The notes beneath the pieces are model-generated. The model had not been told where the DNA came from. It did no database searches and worked only from the letters and a program-made list of their open reading frames with translations. The position numbers and the translations under genes were made by a program. Shown here piece by piece: positions 49,682 to 59,204 of a stretch of 64,000 bases of DNA (position 1 is the stretch's first letter; each line of letters starts with the position of its first letter). Source of the DNA: an uncultured Prevotellaceae bacterium (GTDB lineage: Bacteria > Bacteroidota > Bacteroidia > Bacteroidales > Bacteroidaceae); the NCBI GenBank assembly GCA_947305005.1, contig CAMZCM010000010.1, forward strand, positions 20,643 to 84,642. Direction: 5' to 3'.

Positions 49682-52621
49682 TTATTTTTGCTTCATTATT
49701 AGCCCTTCCTTCTTCATCCCGTCGATTTTTATTGTCAAAGGTGTAGGAAAATGAACAACACGGACATGCTCAGTCTCTTCCACTGCTGCCATCTCATTGA
49801 ATTCGTTTTGTCGGTAGATACCATCATTCATATAGTCATTAATGGTAAAATATCCGACGCCGAAAGATGTCAGGTTTTGGAAGAAATGGGTGCCTTGGCT
49901 GGGATCTACACGATAGCTCTCTAAACCGGCTTCCACGATGACCTTGGCAGCTGAGATAGCAGGCCATTTCACAGGGATGCCTAACCATGGGTCGGAAGAG
50001 CCCCAGCGTCCAGGTCCTACCAATACATATCCTTGTCCTTCATCAAGGAAACGACGGTTGATGATGTTGATCTCCTCTGCAATGGCAGGATTCATGGAAG
50101 CACTCCATTTTTCGGTCTTGACATAGACGATATCCTGAATGTCTGTGAGAATGCCGTGGCCAATCGCGTTGTGCGAACGTAACAGGCAGTCAGAATCAGG
50201 TATCTCGCAAAGATCTTCTTCCAGATTCATCTTGTTATCGACCATCGGTCGTATCTGCAGCAGATAGAGTTCGCCAGTGCGGTCAGCATGGATGTTTGCG
50301 GCTAATTCAATCTCTACAGGTCGTCGCATCTCTTCATGTCCGTAACGCATGACTTTCTGAAGCAACTCGGGCAATGGGAAGACCCCTTGCTGGAGTACAC
50401 CGCAGAAGGTGATGACTTTTCGTCCACCCTCATATATTCCGTCGCGAATCACCTGGTCATAGGGATCATAAGTGGAAGCAATATACTGGAGTGTCCCATC
50501 CGGCTCTGCCGCATTCACGCGAAGTTTGAAGAGGTTGAAGGCATCGTCTTTTTGGAAATCCGTGGGGGGATTCTCTAAATCGAGTGCATAGAAGCGGGTT
50601 TGTGTCTCCTTCAATGCGATTTCCATCTCGGAGGTCTGTAGGACCTGATTCGGGTGGGCAGGGCAGACGCGCAGGCACTGTCCTCCATCTACGATATACT
50701 TACCCAGACCAAGGGCTAAGTTGACCGTTCCTTCCTCGGCTTTTTCATCGCCAATGGGATAATAATTGACAGAACGGGCTACGCCGGAGAGGGTGGGGTA
50801 GAAACGATTTCCATGTGGCTCGCCAACCACTTCCTGCAGGATGACTGCCATCTTCTCTTGGTCAATGACGTTGGAGGTTGCTGTCATATAAGCTTTTGAG
50901 TCTTGGTAATAGACACTGGCATAAACCGCTTTGATGGCATCTGACAACATGTGCAGACGTTCATATTTATCGGCCACATGAGGAATCATGTACGTGGAGT
51001 AAATGCCGGCAAAAGGCTGATAGTGACTGTCTTCTAATAGTGAGCTGGAGCGGATGGCAATGGGCGTATCGACCACGTCGAGGAAGGCCATCAGGTCTCC
51101 GATGAGACGTGCCGGCAGACGTGCGTGCAGGAAGTTCTTGAGAATCTCTTCATCGGGGATGTCGGAAAGCGCAATTTGGTAGAGTTCATTGGTGTACATG
51201 AACTCATCGAAGATGTCTGTACAGAGCACCACCGTCTTCGGTATCATCACTTCCGCTTGATCGTAATCATTCAAGTCTGTATGACGTTTGATGATATGGT
51301 CAATGAAAGCCAGACCACGACCTTTTCCGCCCAGTGAACCTTCACCAATGCGGGCGAAGTTGGAGTAGCGGTCGAAACGTTCTCTGTGGAAGACAGCCAC
51401 GACACCTTGGTTTTTCATGCGGCGGTAGCTGACAATCGCATCGAAGATAATTTGGCGATGCTGATCCACGTCCTGTAGGGAATCCCATGTGATACGTTTT
51501 AGGAACTCGGCAATAGGAAACAGGGCGCGTGAGACCAGCCAGCGGGATACGTTATTATGCTGAACGTGGTAGAGCAGTGATTCGCGCGGGAGCTTGAAGA
51601 TATTGTCCTGTAGGTCCTTAAGGTTGCGCAGGCGCGCTACTTCTTGCATGGTCTGAGGATCGCGGAATATGAAGTCACCGAAGCCGAAGTAGCGTAGGAT
51701 AAGCTCTCGCAGATCTACGGCCATTTTCTTGGAGTTCTTATCCACGAAACGTACCTTTTGTCCCTCCACAAGTTTTGCTTTCTCTGGCTCAGAAGACTCC
51801 ATGATGAGCGGGATGAATTCGTCGCGTTCGCGGATGGCTTTCAGCAGATGAATACCTGCTAACTCATCCAATTCTCCTTGGCGTGGAAAACGGCAGTCGG
51901 AGATGACGCCTAACGTATTGTCGGAATAACGGTCATAGAGATACCAGGCTTCTTCGTAGCTACGTGCAAGAACAATCTTCGGGCGGCCTCGCATACGCAG
52001 TGTTTCCAGCTGTGAGTTCAGCGCTTCTGTAGCGAAGGCAAGGCTTTGCTGCAGCACAAACTGATATAGGTTCGGCAGAATGCTGGAATAGAAGCGCACA
52101 TTGTCTTCCACAAGAAGGATCATCTGTACGCCAGACTTCAGGTCGTGCTCCAGGTTCATCTTGTCCTCAATGAGCTTGATAATGGAGAGCAGCAGCTCGG
52201 TATTGCCCAGCCAGCAGAACACATATTCGAAGGCCGAGAGGTCTTCATCGGCCATGCGTTTGCTGATACCATGACTGAAGGGGGTCAGCACGACACAGGG
52301 GATGTGTGGATGGGAACTCTTGATGCCGCGTGCGATGTCAAAGATGTCGTTGTTATCGGTGCCAGGCATCACGATGACCAAGTCAAACGAGAAGTTCTCC
52401 ATTTGTCGTAGTGCCTCTTCTTCCGATGCGACTTGGATAAAGCGGGGAGGGTAGCGCAGTCCTAACTTGGCATACTCATCAAAAATCTTTTCATCCACGC
52501 GTCCGTCATCCTCCAGCATAAAAGCATCGTAAGGATTCGCAATTAGCAGGACGTTAAAGATGCGCTTTGCCATGAGATCGACAAAGGATGTATCGCGCAG
52601 TATCAGTGAATCTCTTTTCAT
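49682..52621 (-). CDS. PEP/pyruvate-binding domain protein with two receiver-like domains
   Basis: A 979-residue cytoplasmic protein. The start at 52621 follows the promoter box 52642-52649. Two receiver-like domains lie at the front: the first (about 15-150) has no clear phospho-acceptor Asp (FDLVIVMPGTD); the second (about 160-310) has MILLVEDN and a possible acceptor in GVISDCRFP. The ATP-grasp PEP/pyruvate-binding domain follows, with GSLGGKGRGLAF near 425 and IAIRSSSLLEDS near 524. The swivelling phosphohistidine domain (the GGxTSH motif) and PEP barrel of PEP synthase are not found; the C-terminus has RWGSSDPWLGIPV and DPSQGTHFFQNLTS instead. Annotated relatives are often called PEP synthase, but a full synthase reaction is not supported by what is seen. 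Confidence 0.78.
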   Translation of the reverse strand: MKRDSLILRDTSFVDLMAKRIFNVLLIANPYDAFMLEDDGRVDEKIFDEYAKLGLRYPPRFIQVASEEEALRQMENFSFDLVIVMPGTDNNDIFDIARGIKSSHPHIPCVVLTPFSHGISKRMADEDLSAFEYVFCWLGNTELLLSIIKLIEDKMNLEHDLKSGVQMILLVEDNVRFYSSILPNLYQFVLQQSLAFATEALNSQLETLRMRGRPKIVLARSYEEAWYLYDRYSDNTLGVISDCRFPRQGELDELAGIHLLKAIRERDEFIPLIMESSEPEKAKLVEGQKVRFVDKNSKKMAVDLRELILRYFGFGDFIFRDPQTMQEVARLRNLKDLQDNIFKLPRESLLYHVQHNNVSRWLVSRALFPIAEFLKRITWDSLQDVDQHRQIIFDAIVSYRRMKNQGVVAVFHRERFDRYSNFARIGEGSLGGKGRGLAFIDHIIKRHTDLNDYDQAEVMIPKTVVLCTDIFDEFMYTNELYQIALSDIPDEEILKNFLHARLPARLIGDLMAFLDVVDTPIAIRSSSLLEDSHYQPFAGIYSTYMIPHVADKYERLHMLSDAIKAVYASVYYQDSKAYMTATSNVIDQEKMAVILQEVVGEPHGNRFYPTLSGVARSVNYYPIGDEKAEEGTVNLALGLGKYIVDGGQCLRVCPAHPNQVLQTSEMEIALKETQTRFYALDLENPPTDFQKDDAFNLFKLRVNAAEPDGTLQYIASTYDPYDQVIRDGIYEGGRKVITFCGVLQQGVFPLPELLQKVMRYGHEEMRRPVEIELAANIHADRTGELYLLQIRPMVDNKMNLEEDLCEIPDSDCLLRSHNAIGHGILTDIQDIVYVKTEKWSASMNPAIAEEINIINRRFLDEGQGYVLVGPGRWGSSDPWLGIPVKWPAISAAKVIVEAGLESYRVDPSQGTHFFQNLTSFGVGYFTINDYMNDGIYRQNEFNEMAAVEETEHVRVVHFPTPLTIKIDGMKKEGLIMKQK

Positions 52622-52641
52622 GATTTTTTTCGTTTTCGTTG

Positions 52642-52649
52642 CAAAAGTA
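52642..52649 (-). promoter_or_regulatory. Promoter -7 box of the double-receiver protein gene
   Basis: Minus strand TACTTTTG followed by C, 20 bases before the start codon. Confidence 0.65.
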
Positions 52650-52713
52650 ATGAAAAAATTGAAGGTTGGTACAAAAACCTTCAATTTTCAACAGCTAACA
52701 TGAAACTTTTCAA

Positions 52714-52721
52714 TATCTTTG
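52714..52721 (+). promoter_or_regulatory. Promoter -7 box of the uxaC unit
   Basis: TATCTTTG followed by C, 26 bases before the uxaC start codon. Confidence 0.75.
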
Positions 52722-52747
52722 CACGAAAATAACAGCAATCCTAACTA

Positions 52748-54190
52748 ATGATGAAGCAATTCATGGATTCTCATTTCCTGTTGCAGACCGAGACGGCGCA
52801 GGATTTATATCACCATCATGCTGCCTCGCAGCCGATTATTGATTATCACTGCCATTTGGATCCTGCCCAGGTGGATGAGGACCATCGCTTCCGATCCGTC
52901 ACAGAACTGTGGTTGGGCTGTGATCATTACAAATGGCGTGCCATGCGTGCCAATGGCATCCATGAGCGTTACATCACAGGTGATGCCTCTGATTGGGAGA
53001 AGTTTCAGGCGTGGGCGGCCACAGTGCCTTATACGTTGCGTAATCCGCTGTACCATTGGACACATCTGGAGCTGAAGACAGCCTTTGGTATAGATAAGTT
53101 GTTGAACCCTGAGACAGCGCGTGAGATATACGATGTCTGCAATGACCGTTTGCAGAACGATCCCGACTTCACGGCTCGTGGTCTGATGCGTCGTTACCAT
53201 GTGGAAGTGGTGTGTACCACAGATGATCCAATTGATGACCTTCGCCACCACCGCATCTATGCTGCAGAAATCGCAAATTGTAAATTGTCAAATGGTAAAT
53301 TAACCAAGATGTTACCTGCTTGGCGACCGGACAAGGCGATGGCAGTTGAGCAACCGGCTGCCTTCCGCGCTTACGTTGACAAATTGAGTGAAGCAGCCGA
53401 TACGAACATTCGTTCATTGAATGATTTTTTGGATGCGTTGCAACGCCGTCACGATTTCTTCCACCAGCAAGGCTGTCGGCTCAGTGATCATGGTCTGTCT
53501 GAATTCTATGCCGAGCCCTACACGGATACGGAAATATCCGTTATATTTAATAAGGTGTATGACGGCACGGAATTATCGGATTTGGAGATTCGTCAATTCA
53601 AAAGTGCGATGCTTTATTATTTCGCTGTTCAGGATCACGCCTCTGGTTGGACACAACAGTATCACTATGGCGTCATGCGCAATAACAATAGCCGCATGAT
53701 GCGTCAGGCCGGGCCAGATACGGGCTTTGACAGCATTGGTGACTGGCGTACAGCGCAGTCGATGGCTCGTTTCTTGGATTTGCTGGACAATGAAGAGCAC
53801 TTGACCAAGACGATTCTCTATAACCTCAATCCCGCAGATAATGAGATGGTCGCCACTATGATTGGTAATTTTCAGGATGGCAGTATCGCAGGCAAGATCC
53901 AATGGGGCTCGGGTTGGTGGTTTTTGGACCAGAAGGATGGCATGGAACGTCAGATGAATACACTTTCGTTACAGGGTCTGCTCAGTCGTTTTGTGGGGAT
54001 GCTCACCGACTCCCGTTCCTTTGTTTCCTATGCTCGTCACGAATATTTTCGCCGTACACTCTGTAACCTCATCGGTAACGACATAGAGCAGGGCTTGATA
54101 CCTTTCACAGGTTATGAGGAACAGCGTGTTCGTCAGATGGTGGAGGATATCAGTTATTACAATGCAAAAAACTATTTTAACTTCGGATAA
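52748..54190 (+). CDS. uxaC: Glucuronate/galacturonate isomerase
   Basis: Converts glucuronate to fructuronate, and galacturonate to tagaturonate, in the cytoplasm. 480 residues, with the amidohydrolase-type metal motif IDYHCHLDP near 31-39, the LWLGCDHYKWRAMRANG segment and CTTDDPIDDLRHH near 157-169. At 53271-53305 an AT-rich repeat-like stretch encodes NCKLSNGKLT in a surface-loop position. It directly abuts the transporter gene (stop and start codons touch), so they form one unit. The first two ATG codons (52748, 52751) are both possible starts. Confidence 0.96.
   Translation: MMKQFMDSHFLLQTETAQDLYHHHAASQPIIDYHCHLDPAQVDEDHRFRSVTELWLGCDHYKWRAMRANGIHERYITGDASDWEKFQAWAATVPYTLRNPLYHWTHLELKTAFGIDKLLNPETAREIYDVCNDRLQNDPDFTARGLMRRYHVEVVCTTDDPIDDLRHHRIYAAEIANCKLSNGKLTKMLPAWRPDKAMAVEQPAAFRAYVDKLSEAADTNIRSLNDFLDALQRRHDFFHQQGCRLSDHGLSEFYAEPYTDTEISVIFNKVYDGTELSDLEIRQFKSAMLYYFAVQDHASGWTQQYHYGVMRNNNSRMMRQAGPDTGFDSIGDWRTAQSMARFLDLLDNEEHLTKTILYNLNPADNEMVATMIGNFQDGSIAGKIQWGSGWWFLDQKDGMERQMNTLSLQGLLSRFVGMLTDSRSFVSYARHEYFRRTLCNLIGNDIEQGLIPFTGYEEQRVRQMVEDISYYNAKNYFNFG
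53283..53300 (+). repeat. 18-base repeat inside uxaC
   Basis: AATTGTCAAATGGTAAAT matches 54204-54221 at 17 of 18 positions and is read in frame. Confidence 0.6.
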
Positions 54191-55636
54191 ATGGTCAATC
54201 GTCAATTGTCAAATCGTAAATCTTCTTGGCGCTGGTGGATTTGCAGCCTGTTGTTCATAGCGACCACTGTGAATTACTTGGACCGGCAGGTGCTGTCGCT
54301 GACATGGAAGGATTTTATCGCTCCTGAGTTCCATTGGAATGATAACGACTATGGCAACATCACTGCCACTTTTTCTATCTTTTATGCTTTCATCTCTTTG
54401 TTCGCCGGACGTTTCATCGACTGGCTGGGAACCAAGAAAGGCTATATCTGGGCCATTGTGATTTGGTCCTTTGGTGCCTGTCTCCATGCTGTTTGCGGCT
54501 GGGCCACGATGCGTTTGACGGGTATTGCAGACACTGAGGCCCTTTATGCGGTGGAGAAAGGTTCAGAATTGGCTTTGCTGGTTTCTACCACGAGTGTGTG
54601 GCTCTTCTTGGCCTGTCGAATTATCTTGGCTACGGGTGAATCGGGTAACTTTCCTGCTGCTATCAAGGTGACGGCAGAGTACTTCCCCAAGAAGGATCGT
54701 GCTTATGCCACCTCCATCTTCAATGCAGGCGCTTCGGTCGGTGCTCTTGTAGCACCGCTTACCATCCCTCTCCTTGCCAAACATTTAGGGTGGGAGATGG
54801 CTTTTATCATTATCGGTGGCATCGGCTTTATCTGGGCCGGACTGTGGCAGATATTCTATACTTCACCTGACAAAAGCCGTTTTGTCAATGCCGCCGAGTT
54901 GGCTTATATCCATCAAGAAGAGAATACCCTTTCCTCAGAGCCTTTGGAGGAGAAGGAGTCTTCTCTCACCCTCCTCCAATGTTTCCGTTATCGTCAGACG
55001 TGGGCATTCATTGTGGGAAAACTGATGACCGATGGCGTATGGTGGTTCTTCCTTTTTTGGGCACCCGCTTATTTCTCAGAACTTGGTTATCCCTCTTCAT
55101 CGGGCATGGGCCAAGCCCTGATCTTCGTGCTCTATCTTATCGTCACGTTGCTCTCCATCTGTGGCGGCTATCTGCCGAAACTGTTTGTGGAACGTCGGGG
55201 TATGAATCCTTATGCCGGACGAATGCGTGCTATGTTGATCTTCGCCTTCCTGCCTATCTTCGCGATGTTTGCCCAACCTTTGGCCAGCATCTCTCCTTGG
55301 TGGCCTTGCATCATCATCGGTCTGGCTGGAGCCGGCCATCAGGCATGGTCTGCAAATCTTTATTCCACCATCGGCGATATGTTTCCGAAGTCTGCCATTG
55401 CCACTATCACTGGCATTGGCACTATGTTTGGCGGCCTCTGTTGCTTTGCCATCAACAAAGCCTCTGGCGTACTCTTTACCTATGCAGAGGGACAGGGTGA
55501 GGCTTTCACCTTCTTTGGTGCTACTGGCAAACCCGCAGGTTATATGATGGTCTTCTGCTATTGTGCCGTTGCCTACCTGCTTGCATGGGTGATGATGAAG
55601 ACCCTTGTACCACGCTACAAGAAAATTGAAATCTAA
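54191..55636 (+). CDS. exuT: Hexuronate transporter, major facilitator superfamily
   Basis: A 481-residue inner-membrane carrier with 12 expected membrane segments, of the anion:cation symporter group. NYLDRQVLSLTW in the first helix and the GRFIDWLGTKKGY loop are typical, as are RIILATGESGNFPAAIKVTAEYFPKKDRAYATSIFNAG-like parts of helices 4 and 5. The first dozen residues (VNRQLSNRKSS) are encoded by an AT-rich repeat that also occurs in uxaC. Coupled to uxaC, so glucuronate or galacturonate import is the likely role. Confidence 0.88.
   Translation: MVNRQLSNRKSSWRWWICSLLFIATTVNYLDRQVLSLTWKDFIAPEFHWNDNDYGNITATFSIFYAFISLFAGRFIDWLGTKKGYIWAIVIWSFGACLHAVCGWATMRLTGIADTEALYAVEKGSELALLVSTTSVWLFLACRIILATGESGNFPAAIKVTAEYFPKKDRAYATSIFNAGASVGALVAPLTIPLLAKHLGWEMAFIIIGGIGFIWAGLWQIFYTSPDKSRFVNAAELAYIHQEENTLSSEPLEEKESSLTLLQCFRYRQTWAFIVGKLMTDGVWWFFLFWAPAYFSELGYPSSSGMGQALIFVLYLIVTLLSICGGYLPKLFVERRGMNPYAGRMRAMLIFAFLPIFAMFAQPLASISPWWPCIIIGLAGAGHQAWSANLYSTIGDMFPKSAIATITGIGTMFGGLCCFAINKASGVLFTYAEGQGEAFTFFGATGKPAGYMMVFCYCAVAYLLAWVMMKTLVPRYKKIEI
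54204..54221 (+). repeat. 18-base repeat at the start of exuT
   Basis: AATTGTCAAATCGTAAAT, near-identical to 53283-53300, encoding part of the N-terminal tail. Confidence 0.6.
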
Positions 55637-55699
55637 GCGCAGTTTCCACCTCACGCGGCATTATTGGGCCTTTTGTTTGCTGATGTCAGACATAATCAG

Positions 55700-55707
55700 T
55701 ACTTTTG
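55700..55707 (+). promoter_or_regulatory. Promoter -7 box of the PL11 gene
   Basis: TACTTTTG followed by C, with TTTG at 55676-55679 and a 20-base spacer; 29 bases before the chosen ATG. Confidence 0.75.
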
Positions 55708-55736
55708 CCGCCAAATACTTACTAACAACAGTCAAA

Positions 55737-58700
55737 ATGAAGAAAATCCTCTTATTTCTTATCGCCTTGGTGCCCGCTCTGGTCTTTGCACAGAAGGTGA
55801 AGGTGACATGGACAAATGCCGACAACTCAGTCGTTGTCACAGGTGATGCAGAATATACCGGTTTGGTGACCCCGAAATATGCGATGGGCGGCCAACTGAC
55901 GAATGATGGCGTCATGAATGGCAGTAATGCCGATGACGGCTTTACGGCTGTGACCTACGACCCTGTGTTCACGATGTATAAGCCTACGGCGCAAGTAAGT
56001 GCCAAGACGGCAGGGCATTCAGTGGCATTTATGGTAACGCCGACTACTGGACACAAATTCAAACCGACAAGGATTTCGTTTGACGCTGCCAAGGTGGGTA
56101 CAGATAATGGTAATGCGATTGTTTGCACCAAGCTTAGTGGGGGTACGGAAAAGGATGTGGATGTGATTACGCCTCTGCGCAACAAGGTCGGTGCATCGAA
56201 CCCCGAGGCATTCAGCCACCATTCTTACGCAGTAAACGATTACAATAGCGAGACGGGCTTCCTGATGTTGCTGTATATAGAAAACGTAGCCAATACCAAA
56301 GCAATGGCTTTCCGCAATGTGGTGATAGAGGGTGAGCTGGACGCTGAAATCTATGATGTCAGCCATTATCTCTCGGCGCTGACCTGTCAGGCAAACATCG
56401 GCGAAGGGAAAACTGAGCTGGATCTCTACACACTCTCAAAGTTGCTGAAGAATGATGAAACGGCACGTTATGCCAAGAAGGTATATGGCGAACCTTCTGA
56501 CTTCGTAGCAACCATGCAGTCTAGGCTTGCCGATGGATACAGCGTTTCCATGGATTACAATGCCGACAAGCATCTATTGAAGGTGGATATGTTGAATGGT
56601 GGAGAGGTTGAATTTACTTTCAACATTGGTTTCAGCGTGTCGAATGTGCAGCCTCACGGCTTGGCTGTTCCCCTGAAGCGTGGCCTTGTGGCTGTCAATT
56701 TGTCTCAGTCTGGCACCTCTGGTAATCTTGTTTCATGGCGCTCGCGAAAAGCCGATGACAGAGGATATAAGTTCAAGATATTCAAAGGAACGACTTTGGA
56801 AAAAATCAATACCAAGCTGAATAGTGGTAATTTCATCGACAGTCGCACGAACTTCCTCGATGGAAGCGGAACCACTTCTTCCTATTACCGTCTCGAGGTC
56901 TATAACGGTGATGGCGAGATTGTGGAGAGAGATACCTGTAAGGCTTGGTCTTCACAAGTGAATTACATTGACCTGGAGGGAGGCGCTCCCACCGATATCT
57001 GGAATCGCGGTGCTACCTACACGCCCAATGATGCTTCCATTTGCGATATGGATGGTGACGGTGAATATGAGATTATCCTGAAGTGGAGTCCTTCCAACGA
57101 GAAGGATGCTGCGTCAACAGGTACCACATCTCCTGAATACTACGGCTGTTATAAGATGAATGGCAAGCGTCTCTGGATACTCACTGGAGGTCCGAACATG
57201 TTCTCTTCCGCCCATACTTCTCCTTTCGTTGCTTGGGACCTTGACGGCGATGGATTCGGCGAATTGATGATCAAGACAGGTCACGGAGCTATCGACGGCG
57301 AGGGTAACTACCTCAGCGTAGATAACAATCCTACAGGCAACTATCTCAACTCACGTGGCAAGCAGGTTGAGGGCGAAGAGTGGATAACAGTCTTCGATGG
57401 CATCACAGGTGCTGAACTTCAGACCATTCCTTATCATACTGATTATGCTGCAGGTTCTTCATACTGGGGTGACAACAATCAGAACCGCTCTGAGCGTTAC
57501 CTGGCAGGTATTGCATGGCTCGACGGCGAAGATAGCAATCCGAGTGCCATCTTCTCACGCGGCTACTATAGTGGTGCTTTCATCGGCGCCTATGACTGGG
57601 ACGGTGCCAACCTGACCCTTCGTTGGCTGCACCGAGCATTCAGCGCCAGTAATGGTGAGGTCAAGTATGCCAACGGTACGACAAAAAAACTCTCAACAAC
57701 GGTATATGGCGAGGGCTGCCACTGGTTCTCCACTTCCGACGTCAATTTCGATGGCAAGCAGGAGATCACATTCGGATCAGGCGCCCTGAAGTCTGACGGT
57801 ACCACTTTGTATCGTACGGGCCTTGGACACGGCGATGCCCTGCATGTGAGCGACTTTGACCCTTCACGTCCAGGCCAGGAAGCCTTCATGGTACACGAAA
57901 AGAGTCCTTACGGAATGGACTATCGCGACGGCACTACAGGTGAACTGCTCCTGCACAAGACAGCGTCTGGCGATACAGGCCGCGGCTTCATGGCCAACTT
58001 CGACCCAGAGCGAGAAGGCCCGCTGTGGCAGGCATCGGCTTGGGGAAATATCTTTGACCAGTATGGCAACAGCGTGATTGGGGAAAAGACCTGGGGCGGC
58101 GGCGCTTCTGCACAGGACCGTCTGTACTGGACGGGCACGCTGGGCGATGACTTCTGGGGCAAGGGCGTGCTTGAGACGTGGGATCCTGTCAACAAAGGCT
58201 TCTCACGCCTGACAGGATGTATCAACGGAAACAACTATACGTACGGTAACACCAACAATTCCTCCAAGAACAATGCCTGCCTGATTGGCGATATATTCGG
58301 TGACTGGCGTGAGGAGGTCATCGGCTGGTCTGAAGGTGGTGCTACGGGCTATCAACTGGTAGTGAATGCCACGAACTATGAGACGGACTACATCGTGCCG
58401 CATCTGATGGACGACCTCGACTACCGTGCACAGCTCATAGAGGAGAACTGCTGCTACAATCAGCCTCCTCATCTGGGATATAACCTCAGGGAATCGAAGA
58501 AGATTAAGGCCGAGACCTTTGAAGTGAAAGAAACGCCCGAAACCTACGGAAAGCATTGGGGATCCCTCTACACAACCTATCCTGTTATTGTTCCGGAAGG
58601 TGTGACTGCTTTCTCGGTGGCTGGCTATGAATATAAGGAAGGTTACGATACCATCAAGGTGACACCTATCCTTGCAGGAAAGATTATCCCTGCCAACAAG

Positions 58701-59141
58701 CCTGTTATTTTCAATTCAAAGGTGAAGGATCCTGTCTTTGAGCCTACGTCGCTGGCAGCGACGTCCACTCCATCAATAACATACATTAAGGGCTTCTATA
58801 GCGATTCCATCGTTGTCGTTCCTGCTGTGCAGGCTTCTTATAAATATGTATATGAATTCCGTGATGGCGACAGAGGTGTAGGTTTTTACAAAACCGATGG
58901 CACGTGGAAGATTCCAGGCGGCACAGCCTACGGCATCTTCGGTTCCAGCTCAGCAAATCCAGGAGCAGACTCCTACGTGCTTGGTGCGCCTTATAACGAT
59001 ATCACAACAGGCATTGCTGGCCATCCGTCAGCCGCTCGAACATCCAAAGACACCATCTATAACCTGCAGGGTATCCGCCTCAAGGAGAAACCCGCCCATG
59101 ATGTCTTTATCCAAAACGGCAAGAAGCGTATAGCGTATTGA
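55737..59141 (+). CDS. Secreted PL11 rhamnogalacturonan lyase
   Basis: A 1134-residue exported lyase that cleaves the rhamnogalacturonan I backbone by elimination, releasing unsaturated galacturonate ends. The ATG at 55737 begins a signal peptide (KKILLFLIALVPALVFAQ) just after the promoter; a longer reading from 55605 would cross it. Residues about 20-300 form an uncharacterised beta-rich region. The PL11 eight-bladed propeller starts near 309 (LAVPLKRGLVAVNL) and carries the calcium-site repeats ASICDMDGDGEYEIILKW, WDLDGDGFGELMIKTGHG and DVNFDGKQEITFGSG, ending near HLGYNLRESKKIK at about 920. A C-terminal region follows and closes with IYNLQGIRLKEKPAHDVFIQ, a motif shared with the GH30 and CotH proteins. 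Confidence 0.92.
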   Translation: MKKILLFLIALVPALVFAQKVKVTWTNADNSVVVTGDAEYTGLVTPKYAMGGQLTNDGVMNGSNADDGFTAVTYDPVFTMYKPTAQVSAKTAGHSVAFMVTPTTGHKFKPTRISFDAAKVGTDNGNAIVCTKLSGGTEKDVDVITPLRNKVGASNPEAFSHHSYAVNDYNSETGFLMLLYIENVANTKAMAFRNVVIEGELDAEIYDVSHYLSALTCQANIGEGKTELDLYTLSKLLKNDETARYAKKVYGEPSDFVATMQSRLADGYSVSMDYNADKHLLKVDMLNGGEVEFTFNIGFSVSNVQPHGLAVPLKRGLVAVNLSQSGTSGNLVSWRSRKADDRGYKFKIFKGTTLEKINTKLNSGNFIDSRTNFLDGSGTTSSYYRLEVYNGDGEIVERDTCKAWSSQVNYIDLEGGAPTDIWNRGATYTPNDASICDMDGDGEYEIILKWSPSNEKDAASTGTTSPEYYGCYKMNGKRLWILTGGPNMFSSAHTSPFVAWDLDGDGFGELMIKTGHGAIDGEGNYLSVDNNPTGNYLNSRGKQVEGEEWITVFDGITGAELQTIPYHTDYAAGSSYWGDNNQNRSERYLAGIAWLDGEDSNPSAIFSRGYYSGAFIGAYDWDGANLTLRWLHRAFSASNGEVKYANGTTKKLSTTVYGEGCHWFSTSDVNFDGKQEITFGSGALKSDGTTLYRTGLGHGDALHVSDFDPSRPGQEAFMVHEKSPYGMDYRDGTTGELLLHKTASGDTGRGFMANFDPEREGPLWQASAWGNIFDQYGNSVIGEKTWGGGASAQDRLYWTGTLGDDFWGKGVLETWDPVNKGFSRLTGCINGNNYTYGNTNNSSKNNACLIGDIFGDWREEVIGWSEGGATGYQLVVNATNYETDYIVPHLMDDLDYRAQLIEENCCYNQPPHLGYNLRESKKIKAETFEVKETPETYGKHWGSLYTTYPVIVPEGVTAFSVAGYEYKEGYDTIKVTPILAGKIIPANKPVIFNSKVKDPVFEPTSLAATSTPSITYIKGFYSDSIVVVPAVQASYKYVYEFRDGDRGVGFYKTDGTWKIPGGTAYGIFGSSSANPGADSYVLGAPYNDITTGIAGHPSAARTSKDTIYNLQGIRLKEKPAHDVFIQNGKKRIAY

Positions 59142-59204
59142 TAAGACTTTCATCCTCTCCTGTTTCCTGAGTAACTCGCATGGTTGTTATTCATTATACT
59201 ATTT

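Noticed and set aside
49682..52621. Annotation as phosphoenolpyruvate synthase
   Set aside because: The phosphohistidine domain motif and the PEP-binding barrel were not found, so the full reaction is not supported.
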